Assembly (NCBI GenBank): GCA_028583605.1 | Contig: CM053333.1 | Coordinates: forward strand, 32,007,976-32,071,975 | DNA length: 64,000 bases | Reading direction: 5' to 3' | Source: Dastarcus helophoroides | Lineage: Eukaryota > Arthropoda > Insecta > Coleoptera > Bothrideridae | Shown: in pieces, positions 35,193 to 49,375 of the stretch | Position numbering within the stretch: the first letter of the stretch is position 1 | How the letters are laid out: each line of letters begins with the position of its first letter | Made by a program: the position numbers and the translations under genes | The notes under the pieces: model-generated | The model's database searches: none | What the model was told of the DNA's origin: nothing | Seen by the model: only the letters and a program-made list of their open reading frames with translations

Positions 35193-38100
35193 AGGTAGGA
35201 ATAAATCGGTTTTTAGTATGAATGAGTTATGCATGTGCTCGGGAATTATTCAATTTTTATCTATTTAATCAAATAAGTAATGACAATTTGTTGGTCGTAC
35301 CACGCTTGTATCTGCAACTGAAGAGTTACTTTGTAATACATAAAATCATCTATTACTAATAAGTAGTAAATTCATTTTTAAGTTTTGTATGTAATAATGC
35401 GCGCTTTATGGCTTTTTTTTTTAACTAAATATTACGAGTATTTTCTTAAAAGGAGGCTTTGAATTTAAGGCGCGTAAAGTATAATTTCAACGTCTTGGGG
35501 CTAAGGTGCGCGACTATTCCATAAGAAACAATTTTAATGCTATAAAATTTCTGTGACTTAACCTGATATGTGGCAATAAACTTGAATTATATCCTTATGC
35601 TGTGAAATTTGGAATTATAAATTTTGTACTTAATAGTATACGTAGCCTTATGTACAGCATGGAATCAATCCTCAGTTTTAAAAGTTACTTAAATGATGTA
35701 AATGTATAAAGCAATTACAACAAATTGCAAGCAAAGTTGTAAAACAAATGTGTTAACTTTTTAACCACATGCAAAATAAACTCGACTGAATTTTTAAATT
35801 ACTAGTTAATTAAAACAGGATTTTAATTAGATGAATCAGATTTAATAACAAATATATTGAATTATCGAAATTTGAACATTGTGACGTGATCGATTTAACA
35901 AGATTTGTTATAATTTGGGATTTAAACGAAAGTGATATTTAGATAATAAAAATTTGACGTTAAACGATAAAAATTTTAGGTTATAAGTGAATGCAATTTG
36001 GGGTTATGTTAAACTTTAAGGTTATGTTTTTAAAGTTTGAGGTTACGTTATGAAAGTTTGAGGTTATGTTATGAAAATTTGAGTTTACATGATAACATTT
36101 TTTTAATGTGATTGTTTTGTCAAAAGATGATCAGATTTGATATTAAATGACCAAAATTGAATTTCAGTGATTAAACGTTGAGGTTAAGCGATGTAGTATT
36201 CAGATTAAACGATCAGAATTAGAAGTCGTTATGAAAATGTATGGTTAAGTTGCAGAATTTTAAGGTTAAGTCGTGGACATTTGGGGTTAAGTTGTGAAAT
36301 TTTGAGGTTAAGTTACGAATTGATCTGCAGAAATAAAACCTGGTAACCAGTGGCGTATCCCACCAAGGAGAACGCGATTAGGACGTAAAGAAAATGTAAT
36401 TTTTTTCCAAAATTTTTAAATTCAGGTGGTTTTTAATGAATAATAATTGTTTCGATTGTGATGAATTCGATTTGAGGTTAGGTTACGAATTGATCTGCAA
36501 AGATAAAACATGTTAACCAGTGGCGTATTCCACCAAGGGGCAAGGCGATTGGGAAGTAAAGAAAATGTGATTTTTTTTCTAACTTTTTAAATTCAGATCG
36601 TCTTTAATGAATAATAATTATTTCGATTGTGTTGAATTCAAAAAAAATATTTTTTTTTATATAAATTAGACACTGGCGTACTTTACTTAAAATTTGGGAG
36701 TGTCCTACTTATTTTTCAAATTCATTTCTGGATTAGTCAAAATCTTCTGAAAAAAGTCCAAAGAAGATATATGAGGTTTATGAAATTTTGAAAAAAAGTT
36801 GATATCAAGATTGAAGTCGAAATTTGAGAAAAAAATTAACAATTTCCAACTCAAAAATGTCGAAATTTACAAAATTTATCATTTAGGGAAACATATCTTT
36901 AAACTTATTTATGTAACAAATTTTCTCATAATTCTAGCAAAAAAGTCAACTTTTCGAAAAAGAATCGAAATTCGCTAAAAAATAAGTTCCAAGTTTTAAG
37001 CCGGTCTTGCGGGGACGGCGAAAATTGGAAATTACTTAAATTTCGAAAATAGAAGAAACAAATGTTTCTGCGAAGGTTAAAATCGAAATTTGAAAAAAAT
37101 TGAAATCCAAACTAGAAATATAAAAAATGTTTTGGAAAAAATCGAAATTTATAAAGAAAAATTATCGACGACTCGAATTTGGTATCAAAATTTTTCGAAA
37201 TTAAACCCAACATTTCCATGTAAAATTGCAGCATAAAAAATTTTAGGAAGTAAAAATTGAATTTATGAGAATTTCAAATTTCAGATGCAAATTCCATTTT
37301 AAAATTTACCTTAACAGATCGGGAAATTTCAAAATAACTTCATATTTATGAGTTGAATGAATCAGTTAATAAAAGTTGAAGGAAGTTTCGACCTTCCTGT
37401 GGAAAAATTCATTCAACATTGCGAAAAAATAATAGCAATTGCAAAAAAAGTTTTTATCTCCAGAAAAAGCTAAAACTAATTTAAAACTAGTTTTACGAAA
37501 TAAAAAAAAAATAAAATTGTAAATTTGAAATATGTGGGAAAATTTGTTAGCCAAAATATTAGGAAGAAGCTAAAATAAGCCCAATCTAATTTGTGGAAAA
37601 AAAGAAAATAAAAGGAAACGACTCGAATTTTTCATACGTCAAATTGTCTAAAACGAAAACAGCATGTCGACTTTTGAAATTTCAAAAAGTTGTCAATTAA
37701 AATTAGAAAAAAGATTAAATCGGTCGTGGTAGTCGCGTGAAAAAAGGTTTTAAAAATAATAAAAAATCGATACGTATTATTTTCATTTTGCAAAGCTTCC
37801 TACTGATGCTGACTATGCTATTATCTGCTAATTTCACAGGAATAATTTATTGCCAATAAAAAACCAATAAACATTGCAAAAGTGTGTCAAATTAAAGTAA
37901 ATACATAATTATTTTGAACCAGTTCTGGTGAACTTTAAAATGCAATGAAAGTAAGTGGACCTTTCACTTCAGTTTAACTGAGGTATTACAGAAGGAGACA
38001 TCTTTCCTTGTTTTGGCGACATAAACTATTACAAACTTGGAGTGAAATTAGTCAGTTGTATTTAGTAAGTTGTTTCAAAATCATATTTCTATGATCAAAA

Positions 38101-39431
38101 TCATAGAATTATTCAGACATAGCTCTAATCGTTTTGTTTGTTTGTTGATAAATATATTAAGCTCAGACAGTTGATTCGCTTTTGTGTTTAAAGCACTTGT
38201 TTGCTCCGAGGGCATTGATAGGGAAAAGCTTTCATTATAAAATTGGTGAACTTTGTTTGGACAAATGGGGGGAAAAGTTTTCGTTATTTATTTTATGTAT
38301 TTATAATACTACCATCGTAATAGGACACTTAGTTGTGGACAATATATCGCACAAATATTCTAGAAAAATTACGTTTTAGATAAATAACGATTATCTGATA
38401 AACATTAGAGGCCTGATTTTTCTTATCTGACTGTAATTAAAATAATGGATTGTTTATTACGTTGCCAAGTCTGTTTCATTCTGTTTAACTTGGACTGGCT
38501 TATTTATTTATTATATTTATTTTTATATTATTTTTATTATATCTAATATTATTATTGTTTTGTTTCTCGTCTTATGACGGTTTGGTAATTTTCTTAGGAA
38601 AATAGACAATATCAAGTTTTATTTATGTTTTTTCTTTTTATTATTATTATTCCATGGCATACAGCTTGAGAAATCGTCTCGTTATGGGCATGTATGACTG
38701 ACTTATTATTTAAATTGAGAGAAACACCAATTATATCTTTAATGAGGAAAACGTCACATTATACACAATCACTTTCAGAAAAAATCCAAAATAGTTGTAA
38801 AGTACTCTGTACTGTAATGCTCAAAAATTTGTGAAAATTCCAAAATGTCGTAAATTTTTAACAGGAAAGAGTCACGTATCGGAGTAGTCTTAAACTCCTT
38901 CAAAAGTTTTAAATTGTCGTTTTAGGGTTTTAGGTAGTCAATTTTTTAAAGTTGAAATAAGACATTAAAAAAAATATGCAAAATTCGAATGTACGTTTTT
39001 CACAATTTAAAAGCGTTTCCGTGAAGGAAAATTTAGACAGATTCAAAATTTCAATTTTTGTCAAAATGATAATTTTGCAAAAAGAATTCGTTCCATATTG
39101 AAAATTGGTTGCATAAGTACTCTAAAAATGGAAAAATTCGAAACTTGGAGAACTTTTAAGTTCAAGGCATTTTCACAACAAATTTGAAATTATTATTTAA
39201 CATTTTTTCAATATTAAGAAATTATTAGAAACGATCAATTGATAAGTCAACGAGAAATACAAGTTGAAATTTCGTCATAATTAAGAGCAAATATAATGTT
39301 TTTCAAATTTGATTAAATGGCTTTTGGAACAATAATTTTCTTTTAAAATTGTAGATATTTTTTAAAGGCTATGTTTTTTCCAATGTTAAGAGCATTTTCA
39401 AAATTTCGTCGAGATTCATTTGCTAATTTTG
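35193..39431. other. Probable 5' UTR intron of the SR gene, AT-rich
   Basis: No coding frame supported. Contains GAGGTTAAGTTGTGAAATTTT-type ~24-base repeats at 35930-36330, a 170-bp tandem duplication (36301-36655), satellite words at 36780-37200, and AT-rich DNA beyond. Confidence 0.45.
36301..36655. repeat. Tandem duplication, ~170 bp, two copies
   Basis: TACGAATTGATCTGCA...ATAAAAC...AACCAGTGGCGTAT...CACCAAGG starts near 36301 and again near 36470, with about 85-90% identity by eye. CAGTGGCGTA inside resembles a hAT end, but no partner end was found. Confidence 0.65.
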
Positions 39432-39569
39432 GTAGAACGGACTGGTCCTTGGTTGTCGAAAATTGATATGGAAATCTTGTCTCCTGAAACCAAGAAAGAT
39501 TAAAAAACACAAGCGTTTCGATAGCCAATCAAATGTTTTTTTATTCTTTCTTGATTTCAGGGGACAATG
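39432..39569. mobile_element. Palindromic element, copy 4 (short)
   Basis: GTAGAACGGACTGGTCCTTGG start, arms CCTGAAACCAAGAAAGATT and TTCTTTCTTGATTTCAGGGG, and a remnant core GCGTTTCGATAGCC. An exact 11-bp duplication TGCTAATTTTG lies at 39421-39431 and 39570-39580. It ends about 45 bases upstream of the T-rich tract of the SR coding-exon acceptor. Confidence 0.8.
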
Positions 39570-39627
39570 TGCTAATTTTGAAAATTGGGTTAGTCGTTTC
39601 ATCTATAATGTTATTTTTTTTTTCAGA

Positions 39628-42600
39628 ATGGGTACGAGAGTTTTTGTCGGGGGTCTAACCTATAGAGTACGCGAGCGTGATATAGAAAAATTCTTCCGTA
39701 AATATGGACGCATTAAGGAAGTTGCCATGAAGAACGGATTCGCTTTTGTGGTACTAAAGGTGTAGCTTTCGCTAAGTTTCAAATTTAAAACTTCCTTTTT
39801 TAGGAATTCGATGACTACAGGGACGCTGACGACGCCGTATACGAGTTAAACGGCAAAGAATTACTCGGAGAAAGGTAAACTTTATAAAATAATAGTGCGA
39901 TTTGAACTTACACTCACAAAACAAAAACGCAAAGCTTGTTCGCGATGTGTAAGAACAAAAAAGTTTACACCAAACTACTACCGTAGAACTCCATTCTGCT
40001 TAACAATAAATGTACAACGAAATAAAATGAAAATTCCGCCATCAGCGATCTGAAATTGTGGAATTTTCTTATTTCGTTTTACCTTTTGGTAAATGGAGTT
40101 ATGAATGTCGAATAATTTTTTAACTTAATTATTACAATATTTGTTACGATATTTTGTAACAAACTGACAATTGTCCTAAAGCGTATGGGCAACTTTAGTA
40201 GAAGTTACTAGCGACTAGTGATGAACAAAACTGCTTTTTACAAGCAGCAGTTATGAGTTGAGAATTTCATTTTCCTGTCATCTATTTACCCGTGGGTAGG
40301 GCCTATAAGGTCCGGTGAACACGAAACGTGAATGCAGGTCCACAGAGCGCATGTACAACCAGACTCGATTCCTTTAAAATCTTTGACCTACGTATCTCTA
40401 CTGCACTGGCAGTTTCTGTTTAGATTTTCAGTTTAGACTGGCTTCAAGGTCACGTGGTGAGAGTTAGCCTTCTGGTTACTTATTTTGTGACCTGATCGTC
40501 AAGTGACCACATAGTGCTGTGTTCCTTCCCTTTTAAAAATATGTAAATTTTTATTTTGTGTCCCGTATAGTGTATTTAGTTCAATATTGTCCCGATTTTA
40601 GAGTTTTCTCGCTTCAATCCATTTTCGAACCAGTTATATTTGTACACTCAATGATTCTGCAGGCTGCGGATAAGCCCGCGAATCGGGAAATAAATCCGCA
40701 AACGCCGGTAATTTGTCGGTATTAGTTGGTTCCACCAGTACGGCGAAGACCTATTTTATGGAACCAGCGCGGCAGTCAGCGTATTAATAAGCTGTTGTTT
40801 TCAGGGTGTCCGTTGAGAGAGCCCGAGGTACACCAAGAGGCGTCGATCAGTGGCGCGGCAGCGGTGGAGGTAGAGGTTATGGGCCCCCGAGGGGACGTAG
40901 TCGCGACAAGTACGTTTCAATCTCATTTGAAATTTCAGTTTATAACTCTTGATTTCTTTCAGGCGCGAACCAGACCGCTCTCACGATAGGTAAGCATACC
41001 AATCCACATTTTTAATTCCAATTCAAATAAAATGATGACAACACATCTTTCGGGTCTGATTAAGTCTGAAGACATTATTCCCAGCGTTCTGATTTAACCC
41101 AAGCATTATGCTCAGCGCGGTTAATTTGTAACAATACTGATTTGGTTTCTTTTTAGGTATGGCCCCCCAACTCGGACTGAATATAGACTGATAGTGGAGA
41201 ATTTATCGAGCCGCGTCAGCTGGCAGGTGAGTCGATGATCGTGGCAGCGCATGGCGTTTCGCAGGTGCTGGTTCCGATACAAATGGGGGCGCAATATTTC
41301 GATATCGAATTTTGAGTTGTTTTGCCTCCTTTTAGCTGTTTCACTTGTAAGCACACAACACAAATAGGCAAGGTTACCAAATAATCCCACCGTATCGATT
41401 TGGTAACCTCGTTCGAGCTATTCGCTAAATATTTAGAAACGAGTTCGGGGTTTCGTTTCCGAGTATTTGCGAATGTGTTGGTTGTGTGTTTGTGTTATTT
41501 AATGGGTACCTGTTTCCAGGGGGGCAAAATGGCACAAAATTAGCAGTTTTGTGTCCCCGCGTCCTTATTAGTATCCTTATTTGAATGGGTTAGTCGAGAT
41601 CAAGTCGAGGCCAGTGATCAAAATCCGGTGTTGATATCGACCAACTACTAATTGATGTGATGGGGTTATGCTTGCGTATCCGTTCTGAGGCAAAACGATT
41701 GAGAAAACGCCAGTGTTACCACATGTTGAGCAATCAGTCGAGGGGCATTCCTTTCCATGCTGTTCCACCACGACATCCCCAGCCGGACCGAGGCACAAAC
41801 GACCAGACGAAGATACCGCGTCTTCTTAAAAAAATAATAATAAGGAAGAAGAGTCACAGACCTTACTGACCGTTCCTCTTCGCTTCCTGTGTCCTGCATT
41901 CTGTTACTTTAGAACATTTACATCTCGGACGTATAAACATGTAAAATAAAATACTTTTTTGTAAAGAGCACCCATTCCCTTGGAGTGTGAGGTATCTAGG
42001 CTCAATCAATGCTCAATCTATGTGGTACACCCATGCGATCGAGGGCAGTCAATCTATTTCCGCCGTTCCATTGGCTCTGTTCTGGTTTCTCATGCACAAT
42101 GCCTCAGGTAATGCCCAGCATGACGCGAAATTATGTCAAAAAAAACGCTTTGCTACATTTTTATCTTACGCTGTAACCACGCGGAGTAAGGCGGTTTTTA
42201 TCCCGTCCCGACTTCACGCCGTTTTACTCCGTTTTCAACTTATTCTATGTCTTAAAACAAAAATGTAGCCAAGTGTGGTTAAATTTGCATCATTTAGAAT
42301 CTTTATGTTTTTCTTTTAAGTTGGGATATTACCTATTTTTGAACAGGTAAACCTTTTTTGTTAATCTGTTTATTGCCGGACTTTTGCCAATTTATTTTCT
42401 CTCTGTAGGATCTGAAAGACTACATGCGTCAGGCAGGGGAAGTCACTTACGCGGACGCACACAAGCAACGGAGAAACGAAGGGTAAGTAACTGCATCTTC
42501 TTATTTCATTAAGCGAGCGCCAGCTAAAATTTTTGTCAAAACGAACTCCCTTTTAAAAATATTTTGCTCCTAAACTTTCTAATTTAAAAGTTATATTTTT

Positions 42601-44439
42601 AAAAGAATAATTATTTTAGATTTAGCTAACTTTAAAATAGGCGTTAGTCGTTTTACGCATGAAAATAGATGGGGTTTAGTCGTTCATAATCCAAAATTCG
42701 AAATTTTCAAGCCTTCGAATGGTTTGTCAAGCTTCTGGCTCGAATTGAAACCCAAAATTTCACAAATTTTAAGTACTTACTAGTCATACTTCTTTTGCAT
42801 AATATGTAATGCTGATTGGCGTATAAAATAAGTCAGTAAGACTTGATTTGTTTCATTTTTTATTTATTGCGAACAGACTTATTCGAAGTTCCACTTAAGT
42901 TACCTGCACCTGCACTGATCAACATTGACTGATCGTTTGTAAAATACCCTGATTGCTAATCTCCATGCTGGCGCTCAGATTACAAACTAGTTCACATGAT
43001 GTTTATATACCATCTTTCGGGACTGAGTTTAATGATTGATCCCATTTCCATACTGATGCCTACCTTTTCTCCTTCTCTTTAACCATCGCCCCCCCCAATC
43101 GATCTAAATAAGCTTTTCCGTTTCAGAGTAGTAGAATTTGCTTCATACACTGACATGAAATTCGCTTTGGATAAACTAGATGATACCGAACTAAGCGGTA
43201 GAAGAATCCGCTTGGTTGAAGACAAAAGGCGTGGTGCCGGTGGCGGCGGCGGTGGGGGTGCCGGCGGTGGTGGCCGGAGGTCCAGATCCTCCAGCAGCAG
43301 GAGTCGCTCCAGATCCCGTTCACGGCGTCGGTCGCGTTCTCGCTCGAGGTTAGTACTTTTTATTACATGCGGGATGGGACTACAAGAAGATTAAAAATCG
43401 TAGCTAAAAAAATCGTAGTATTGAAACCAGTGATAAAAATTGGAGGAATGATTGAGGAAGACGACGTGTCGATGTGTTATTGAAATGCTTTGGTTTGCGT
43501 TATTTCGCTCGCCCAGGGGAATTCGGGCTGGAAATAACGCGAATCAAGTTGGTAACTAAAAAATTACTACTGTTGGTTTTCTTTTGCAGTTGAAGCAAAG
43601 GCACTGACTGGTGTTTTATTGGCACATTCAGAACAGTCTTCCGATGATGTCGTGTTTCCATTTTTATGCATTTTTTCACCATCTTGTAATTTCTAGTTCT
43701 AAACTGAAAATACAATAAAGTCATCATTTCATCATCACGCTTTTTATTCAGTGTCTGGAGACTTGATGGAGGTCTTCAGTCTGAAACAATTTACTATCGA
43801 GAGTCCGATTTTGACAGTAGCTTGTTTCGGAAAAATACCATAACAATTGGATGAGAATTCCTAAAAGTTATCTAAGTTACCTAAGTTCCAATCTATAATC
43901 TGTTCACCCAGCAGATAAAGTTAGGCCAGTCCCTTAACAAAGGGATTTATTTGAGTAGATTATTTCTACTGGTTCTATTTGAAAATTCCAAATAACACCA
44001 AATCAAATTTGATTGGCTCTTATTATTTCTTGATATAGTGTGAACCTATCTTTTTTTGTTGAGGGGTAGTGGCCTAACTATATTTGTTAGGAGAATAGAG
44101 TGAGTATAGAGACCTTACTTTATACAAATTTCCAAAAACTAGTCCCGTAGTATTTTGGGCGTCGAATTAAATTGCCTTACCTTTGCAATTCAACCCCGTT
44201 TTAGGTCCCGCAGCAGGAGTCGTTCCCGCAGCCATTCTCATCGTTCTAGTCGTTCCAAATCCAAGGGGAGCAAATCTCCCCGCGACGGTAAGTCGCGTTC
44301 AAGGTCGAAGGAAGCTTCCAGGTCGAGATCGCGGTCTGCCAATAAGCGATCTAGGTCGCGCTCCAAAGAAAATCACAAGAGATCAAGGTCTGAAAGTAAA
44401 GAACATAGCCGTTCGCCTAAAGATAACGGACATGATTAG
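39628..44439 (+). CDS. B52: SR splicing factor, B52/SRp55 (SRSF4/6) type
   Basis: Nuclear SR protein that binds exonic enhancers and recruits spliceosome components. Exons: 39628-39750, 39804-39874, 40805-40909, 40963-40989, 41157-41226, 42409-42482, 43127-43348 and 44205-44439. All GT/AG, with phases joining to 308 aa. RRM1 (about 4-70) has VFVGGL (RNP2) and GFAFVEFDD (RNP1). A Gly/Arg hinge contains [14 protein letters not shown]2 (about 112-185) has [20 protein letters not shown], the SWQDLKD signature of the SR pseudo-RRM. A Gly run (about 192-208) leads into an RS domain with SRSRSRS dipeptides to the end (NGHD). The ATG at 39628 follows a TTTTTTTTCAG acceptor. The tail is shorter than in fly B52. 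Orthology to B52 rather than another SRSF4/5/6 member is inferred from motif likeness. Confidence 0.92.
39875..40804. other. SR gene intron 2
   Basis: 930-base intron. Regulated premature-stop (poison) exons are common in SR genes, but none could be identified. No transposon end was found. Confidence 0.4.
41227..42408. other. SR gene intron 5
   Basis: About 1.2 kb with higher GC content than neighbouring introns. Short open frames on both strands (41577-41899, 41987-42268) have no recognised domain. No element end was found. Confidence 0.4.
42483..43126. other. SR gene intron 6
   Basis: 644-base intron with no recognised feature. A C-run precedes the acceptor region (43088-43096). Confidence 0.4.
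43349..44204. other. SR gene intron 7
   Basis: 856-base intron splitting the RS domain. AATAAA near 43710 might serve an alternative intronic 3' end, but this is speculation. Nothing else seen. Confidence 0.35.
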
Positions 44440-44888
44440 ATGTCTTCTGAAATGCTCCATTTGCTAATTTTCTAAATTACTAACACGTAAGTGAGTTTTT
44501 TTGATACTACTTACTGAGAAACGATTTTTATATTGCTATATTCAAATTACGTGTCTGTATTCGCAAACATATTTATTTAGTATCTGATTAATCATAGTAC
44601 CTGTATTCGAAGCAGTTAACAATATGTAATTACATACAATATATGTGATCTTTTGTAACATACTGCTAGAATAGAAATGGAGTATTTGATTTAGTATTAG
44701 GTTTAAGGTAATCATTTAGTCATGAGTCTTTAAGTTCATTTAGCATGGACCAGAGGTTTTGCTAAGAAAAGCTGGTTTTTGGGTCCAGTAGTAAGCATTT
44801 TCTATATTTACCTAAATCAGCCCGTGTAAACTGCATCTTGATGGTTTATTTTAAAGTATTTTTGTAATCCGTTACCATATACTTTGCT

Positions 44889-44894
44889 AATAAA
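44889..44894 (+). terminator. Candidate poly(A) signal AATAAA of the SR gene
   Basis: AATAAA 450 bases after the stop codon, in AT-rich DNA followed by a T/GT-rich stretch near 44915-44950. It is the first clear plus-strand AATAAA after the stop. Usage is inferred. Confidence 0.45.
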
Positions 44895-44899
44895 CCATT

Positions 44900-47800
44900 T
44901 ACCTGTTACTCATTACAATGTATGTTTACATATTGCTTGATACTTTTGTAATGTATATATACTGGTTATCATGTATTTGTAAATTTTTTTAACTTCACCA
45001 GTTTGGAGAATTTTGTTTACTATTACTTGTGTAGATGGTGATATTTACTTTATTAGAAGCTATTTTTGCTAATTTTTAATTTACCACACTTTTGTATTTT
45101 AGTACCTAATGCTGTCTATTAAAACTATAACATAATCGCTATTTTTATTTCGATATTATCCCACCCTCTTATAACATTTAAGAATCATTAAATAAGGTAA
45201 ATATATTTTTAATCAAATATAGCTGCGGTAATTTGAATGACTAATTGAAAATAGATCTTTGGCAGATGCATGTATTTAATATACAGTATCGGCCAGTACA
45301 CTATTTTGGTCTGCTTGCCAATGAGAACGACAAAGCAAAGGCAAGACGGAAAGAGAAACTAAATCGGCAGGGATGCCGCATGGTAATTCATTTATGTGTA
45401 TCTCCTTCATTATGACCGGGATAAATCGCTTCAGAATCTTAGATTCAACAACTGGGAGAATGATATGGGTACATGTGCAGCGCACATGTCACCTGGCGCC
45501 GATTGGCATTATTTCTACATGGACTTACGACTGGACTGAATCTGCATTAAATAAATCATCCTCTAGTAGCCTGTCCGTCGCGGGCGTAAAGGCGCGTACT
45601 GACTTGAATGTGCATGTGTTGAGTCCAAGCGCCCACACATGCATATGCATGTGTACCAACTCAGAAAATTTGTAGACATTTATTGCCCCGCTCGCATGTG
45701 TGTTTCACTCCTTTCCTGTCATTCGTGCATGTCTTCTCAAAAATAATAGTTATTTTTTGTTTTACATTATTTACCTACCGATTTAACTTATCGGCCATTT
45801 CATCCCAGGCATCTGCCTTTTTATTTTTAGAGGAATGGAAGGAATGTCTTGCATCCCCCAAAATGGGATGTTGTTCGTACCAATCAATTAATTGTAAGCA
45901 TTCTTCATTAGACTACTCCATTCTGTCTTTATTGAAACCGTTATTTGGCAAAAACTCTTCACAGTAAGGAACACTGTTGAAAAAAAAAACGAAGTTTTGA
46001 GTTTATGCCAACACTTTAAGAGAAAAAGTAAAAATTTAAAATAAAAACTCGGAATTTTGTAAAAAATAAATTGGTAAAATTTTAAAAATAAAGGAAAAAT
46101 CTCCCCAAAAAACAAACTAGCGTATAAATTTAGTTTTATTAAAAATAATAAAAAAGTATAAATTTAATACTCAGAATTTAGGAAATAACTTCCAGCAAAA
46201 AAAGAGGAATTTTTAGCAAAATGTTTGGATGAAACTCGACAAAAAAGTAAAACTTTTGAAAAAAAAAATTTGAAAATGTTCGGCACTTTGAGAACAAAAT
46301 TGAAGATTAATCGCGAGTCCAAGCGCTACTTTGTTACACGCTTCGCTATCGACCGAAGAATAGTGTTTTTATTGATTTTACATAAAATAGGCCTTTTGTT
46401 AATTTATAAGGTTTCTAAAGATGTCGTTTAAATTCGAAGTCTGGTAATTAGTTAATTGTTAAACAAAAGCTACTAAAGTAATTCCTTTTGTGGAGATCTT
46501 ATGGCAAGATTAAGTTGTATACTTAATAGGAAAACTTGCAATGTTTTTAACTGTCATAACATAATTTAGATATTAAATATACTATCTAAACTATTAAGAA
46601 ATTTAATTTTTTTAGGTTTTTCATGGTTTAAAGAATTAATAATTACCAGATTGATTATAACAATTATAAATATCGCAAAATTATAATCATATTAAGTATA
46701 GTTGCATAAAACCTCAGCGAAGGAAAAAACATATTAGCAACTCTAATTTAATAACTATTATTCTACTTGGAATCTAAACGAAAAATCTAAAATTTTATGT
46801 AAAATCAATGAAACCATTTTTTTTCCAGTAGAATTTTTTTCTTCTACACGTTTAGATGATTTCGTCAGTTTGTCAAATTTTTGAATTAATATTTAATATA
46901 ACATAATAAAAAAGAATTTTACTTGCCGTTTTGGAAATAATTGCGAAAAACTGGACTGCTTTTTTCAAATCTTTATTTGTTAATAACAGCGGCAATTGTT
47001 TATGTGTCGATATTTAAATCCAGAAATTCCGACTTTTTTCTCAAAATGAAAAACTATAAATTTCCAGAAAAAATAAAACTTCGGAGAAAATAATTAAAAT
47101 TAACCAACATCAGTCGAATAATGTATAAAATTTTACTTTTTTCTTTGAAATTTGAAGTCTAAATTTCCGATTTTAAAACTGATATTTATCGAATTTAAAT
47201 ACAAACTTTGGTTGCCATTCCTGCAACTTTGAATTAATAAAGGGAACATTTTGTAAAAAAAGAACAAAATCTGAGAAAAATACACAAGTCGTTGAAAAAT
47301 CAGAAATATTTAAACAAATTTCTGGAGTTGATAAATTTGAGTTAAGACTGAAAATTTTAACAAAAAAAAGTGTAATTTTCGATAAAGCATACTTTTTTTA
47401 AAATATAAATATTCTAGAAATTACGAATTTTTTTTAAATTTCATAAGTTATTTAAATTTAAAAATTTAATTTTAGATTTTTATTTTTCGACTTAAAATTT
47501 TGACCTTTAATTCGAATTTCTAGAAGAAAAGGTTGAATTTGGAAGTAAAAATTTAAACTTTTCATTTCTTAAAATCTAAACTCCAAATTAAAAACAAAAA
47601 AAAATTACATTTCAATCAAGAAAACACTCAACATTTAGACATTTTTTGGGGGGAAATTGTGAACTTTTTGTGGATGGAAATTCTTTTTTTTTTCTCGAAA
47701 CTTCAATATTAAATTAAAAATGAATTATGAATTTTCGACTTTAAAGTCGAATTTTTTTCAATTTTTAAACTCAACTTTTCAATGTTGTTGCAGTGACAAA

Positions 47801-49300
47801 TATAAGAGGTTACTTTAAAAATTTGAGAAAAAATTTGAAATTTTGATAAAAAGTTTCTGAAAAAATCAAAATTTTGGAAAAATTTTAAATGTTATGAAAA
47901 TAAAAAACCAGAGATTTAGAGTTAAAACTATTATAATTTTAATATTTTGAGAATAAATTTCAAAATCTTTTAGGCACTTTTACTTTCTTATAAAATTCCT
48001 AATTAGTTACTTCAAATGTTACTTATTTATTTTTTTACTTAATTTTATATTTCAAAGTCGATTATTGCATTAAATTTAAACTTAATCTTGTTTTTGAAAT
48101 TCGTTAAGAATGGTTTCTGAAATTTCGATTTCCAATTCGAACTTCCGAATTTTAAGTCAAACTTACAAAAATAAGTTACATTTTTGAATTTAATCATTTT
48201 TTTATGAAAATTAAAATTTTAAGTTTAAATGGTTTTCTTGACATTTAAAAAAAATAAGATTACGAAAAAAGCCTACGTTTTAAGGTCATAATTTTAGAAA
48301 AGCGTAGAATTTCGAAAATGAATTCGAAATGCGGACGCCTGGGTTCTCATAACTTGATAAGCGATTCTGTCGAGCAGTATTAAATTTATTGAATCGTCCA
48401 ACAATGTCCACTCTTAACCATCTTCTTACAGAATTCGAATAATTAATTTTGTCTTTACACGTCGAGCTGACCGAAATTATGATGTATAAGCCAACTCAGG
48501 ATGTTATTGTTATTCGATTCAGAAGAAAAAGTGCTAATTATTAAGTGGTATTTAATCTCCCAGAGCGCTTAAGAAGTCGTTGGGCGATTCGCTTTTTTCC
48601 AAGTTATCATCTTCAGTGTCTCTTTGAAGATGATAGCTTGGGTATCGAAACGCGTTAGAGCAACCTTTGTTGTGTTTTTTTAATCTTTTTTGGTTTCAGG
48701 GAACAAGATTTGTATTTCAATTTTGAAGATAACCAAGGACCAGTCCGTTCCACCAAAACAATTTCTTAAAAAATTCAAGACCAAAGAAATGGACAAAATT
48801 TCCATTTTAAACGGATTATCGAAATTTTTATTTAAATTTCTCAACTTCAACTTTAACCTGGACATTTCGACGTTTCGTTTTTAAGAACTTGAAATGTCGA
48901 CTTTAAATCTAAAATTGAGTGAAATTTTGTATTTGCTACGTTTTTGTCGAAAATTTGAATTTAAACGCGACATTTCGATCAAGAAACATTTTGTTTACAG
49001 ATTTCGAATTTTTCCTAAAATTTTGACATTATTTTCGAGAAAAGCGTTGATGGAATTCAAACAATGAGAAAAGATAAAGAAGTTGTATTTTCGAAAAGTT
49101 AATTTATGTCTCTCTATCAAGATCCAGTATGAAGGCCCATTATCTATAAGCACAACTTTCCATGCAAGTGTCTCATTAAAGGTTCATAAGTCTAGTCATC
49201 CCCAGGTGTTCACGCTTTATGTCTGATAAATCTCCTATCTATGTAAATGAATAATTAAAAACGTTATCTAGCGATTTTATATTGTTTCTTAACGAATTTC
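44900..49300. other. Intergenic region between SR and EB-module genes
   Basis: Mostly AT-rich. 45270-45680 is higher-complexity DNA with CATGTGCA-type near-palindromes and an open stretch (45373-45675) without a recognised domain. From 45970 to 49060 it is A/T-rich with satellite-like AAATTT words. One palindromic element lies at about 48600-48756. Confidence 0.4.
48600..48756. mobile_element. Palindromic element, copy 5 (left arm truncated)
   Basis: Contains CATCTTCAGTGTCTCTTTGAAGATGATAGC (48609-48638), so one full right arm and only the start of the left arm. Core reads TTGAAGATGATAGC...GTATCGAAACGCGTTAGAG, with C3 of the hammerhead core changed to T, and ends in GGACCAGTCCGTTCCACC. Target duplication not found. 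Confidence 0.7.
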
Positions 49301-49304
49301 ATTG

Positions 49305-49314
49305 TATATAAATA
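49305..49314 (+). promoter_or_regulatory. TATA box of the EB-module gene
   Basis: TATATAAATA, 62 bases upstream of the start codon. A start site about 30 bases downstream (near 49336) would leave a 5' UTR of roughly 40 bases. It matches the animal TATA consensus well. Confidence 0.6.
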
Positions 49315-49375
49315 TCTGGTTGAAGTAGTTTGATTTTTAATCGGGCCGTGTCTGATGCTAGCGAATCATAGTGCA

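Noticed and set aside
41577..42268. Open frames in SR intron 5
   Set aside because: No family motif, and both strands are open in short pieces. Treated as intron.
45373..45675. 100-codon frame between the SR and EB genes
   Set aside because: No recognisable domain, no neighbouring exons with matching phase, and another frame is open on the opposite strand.
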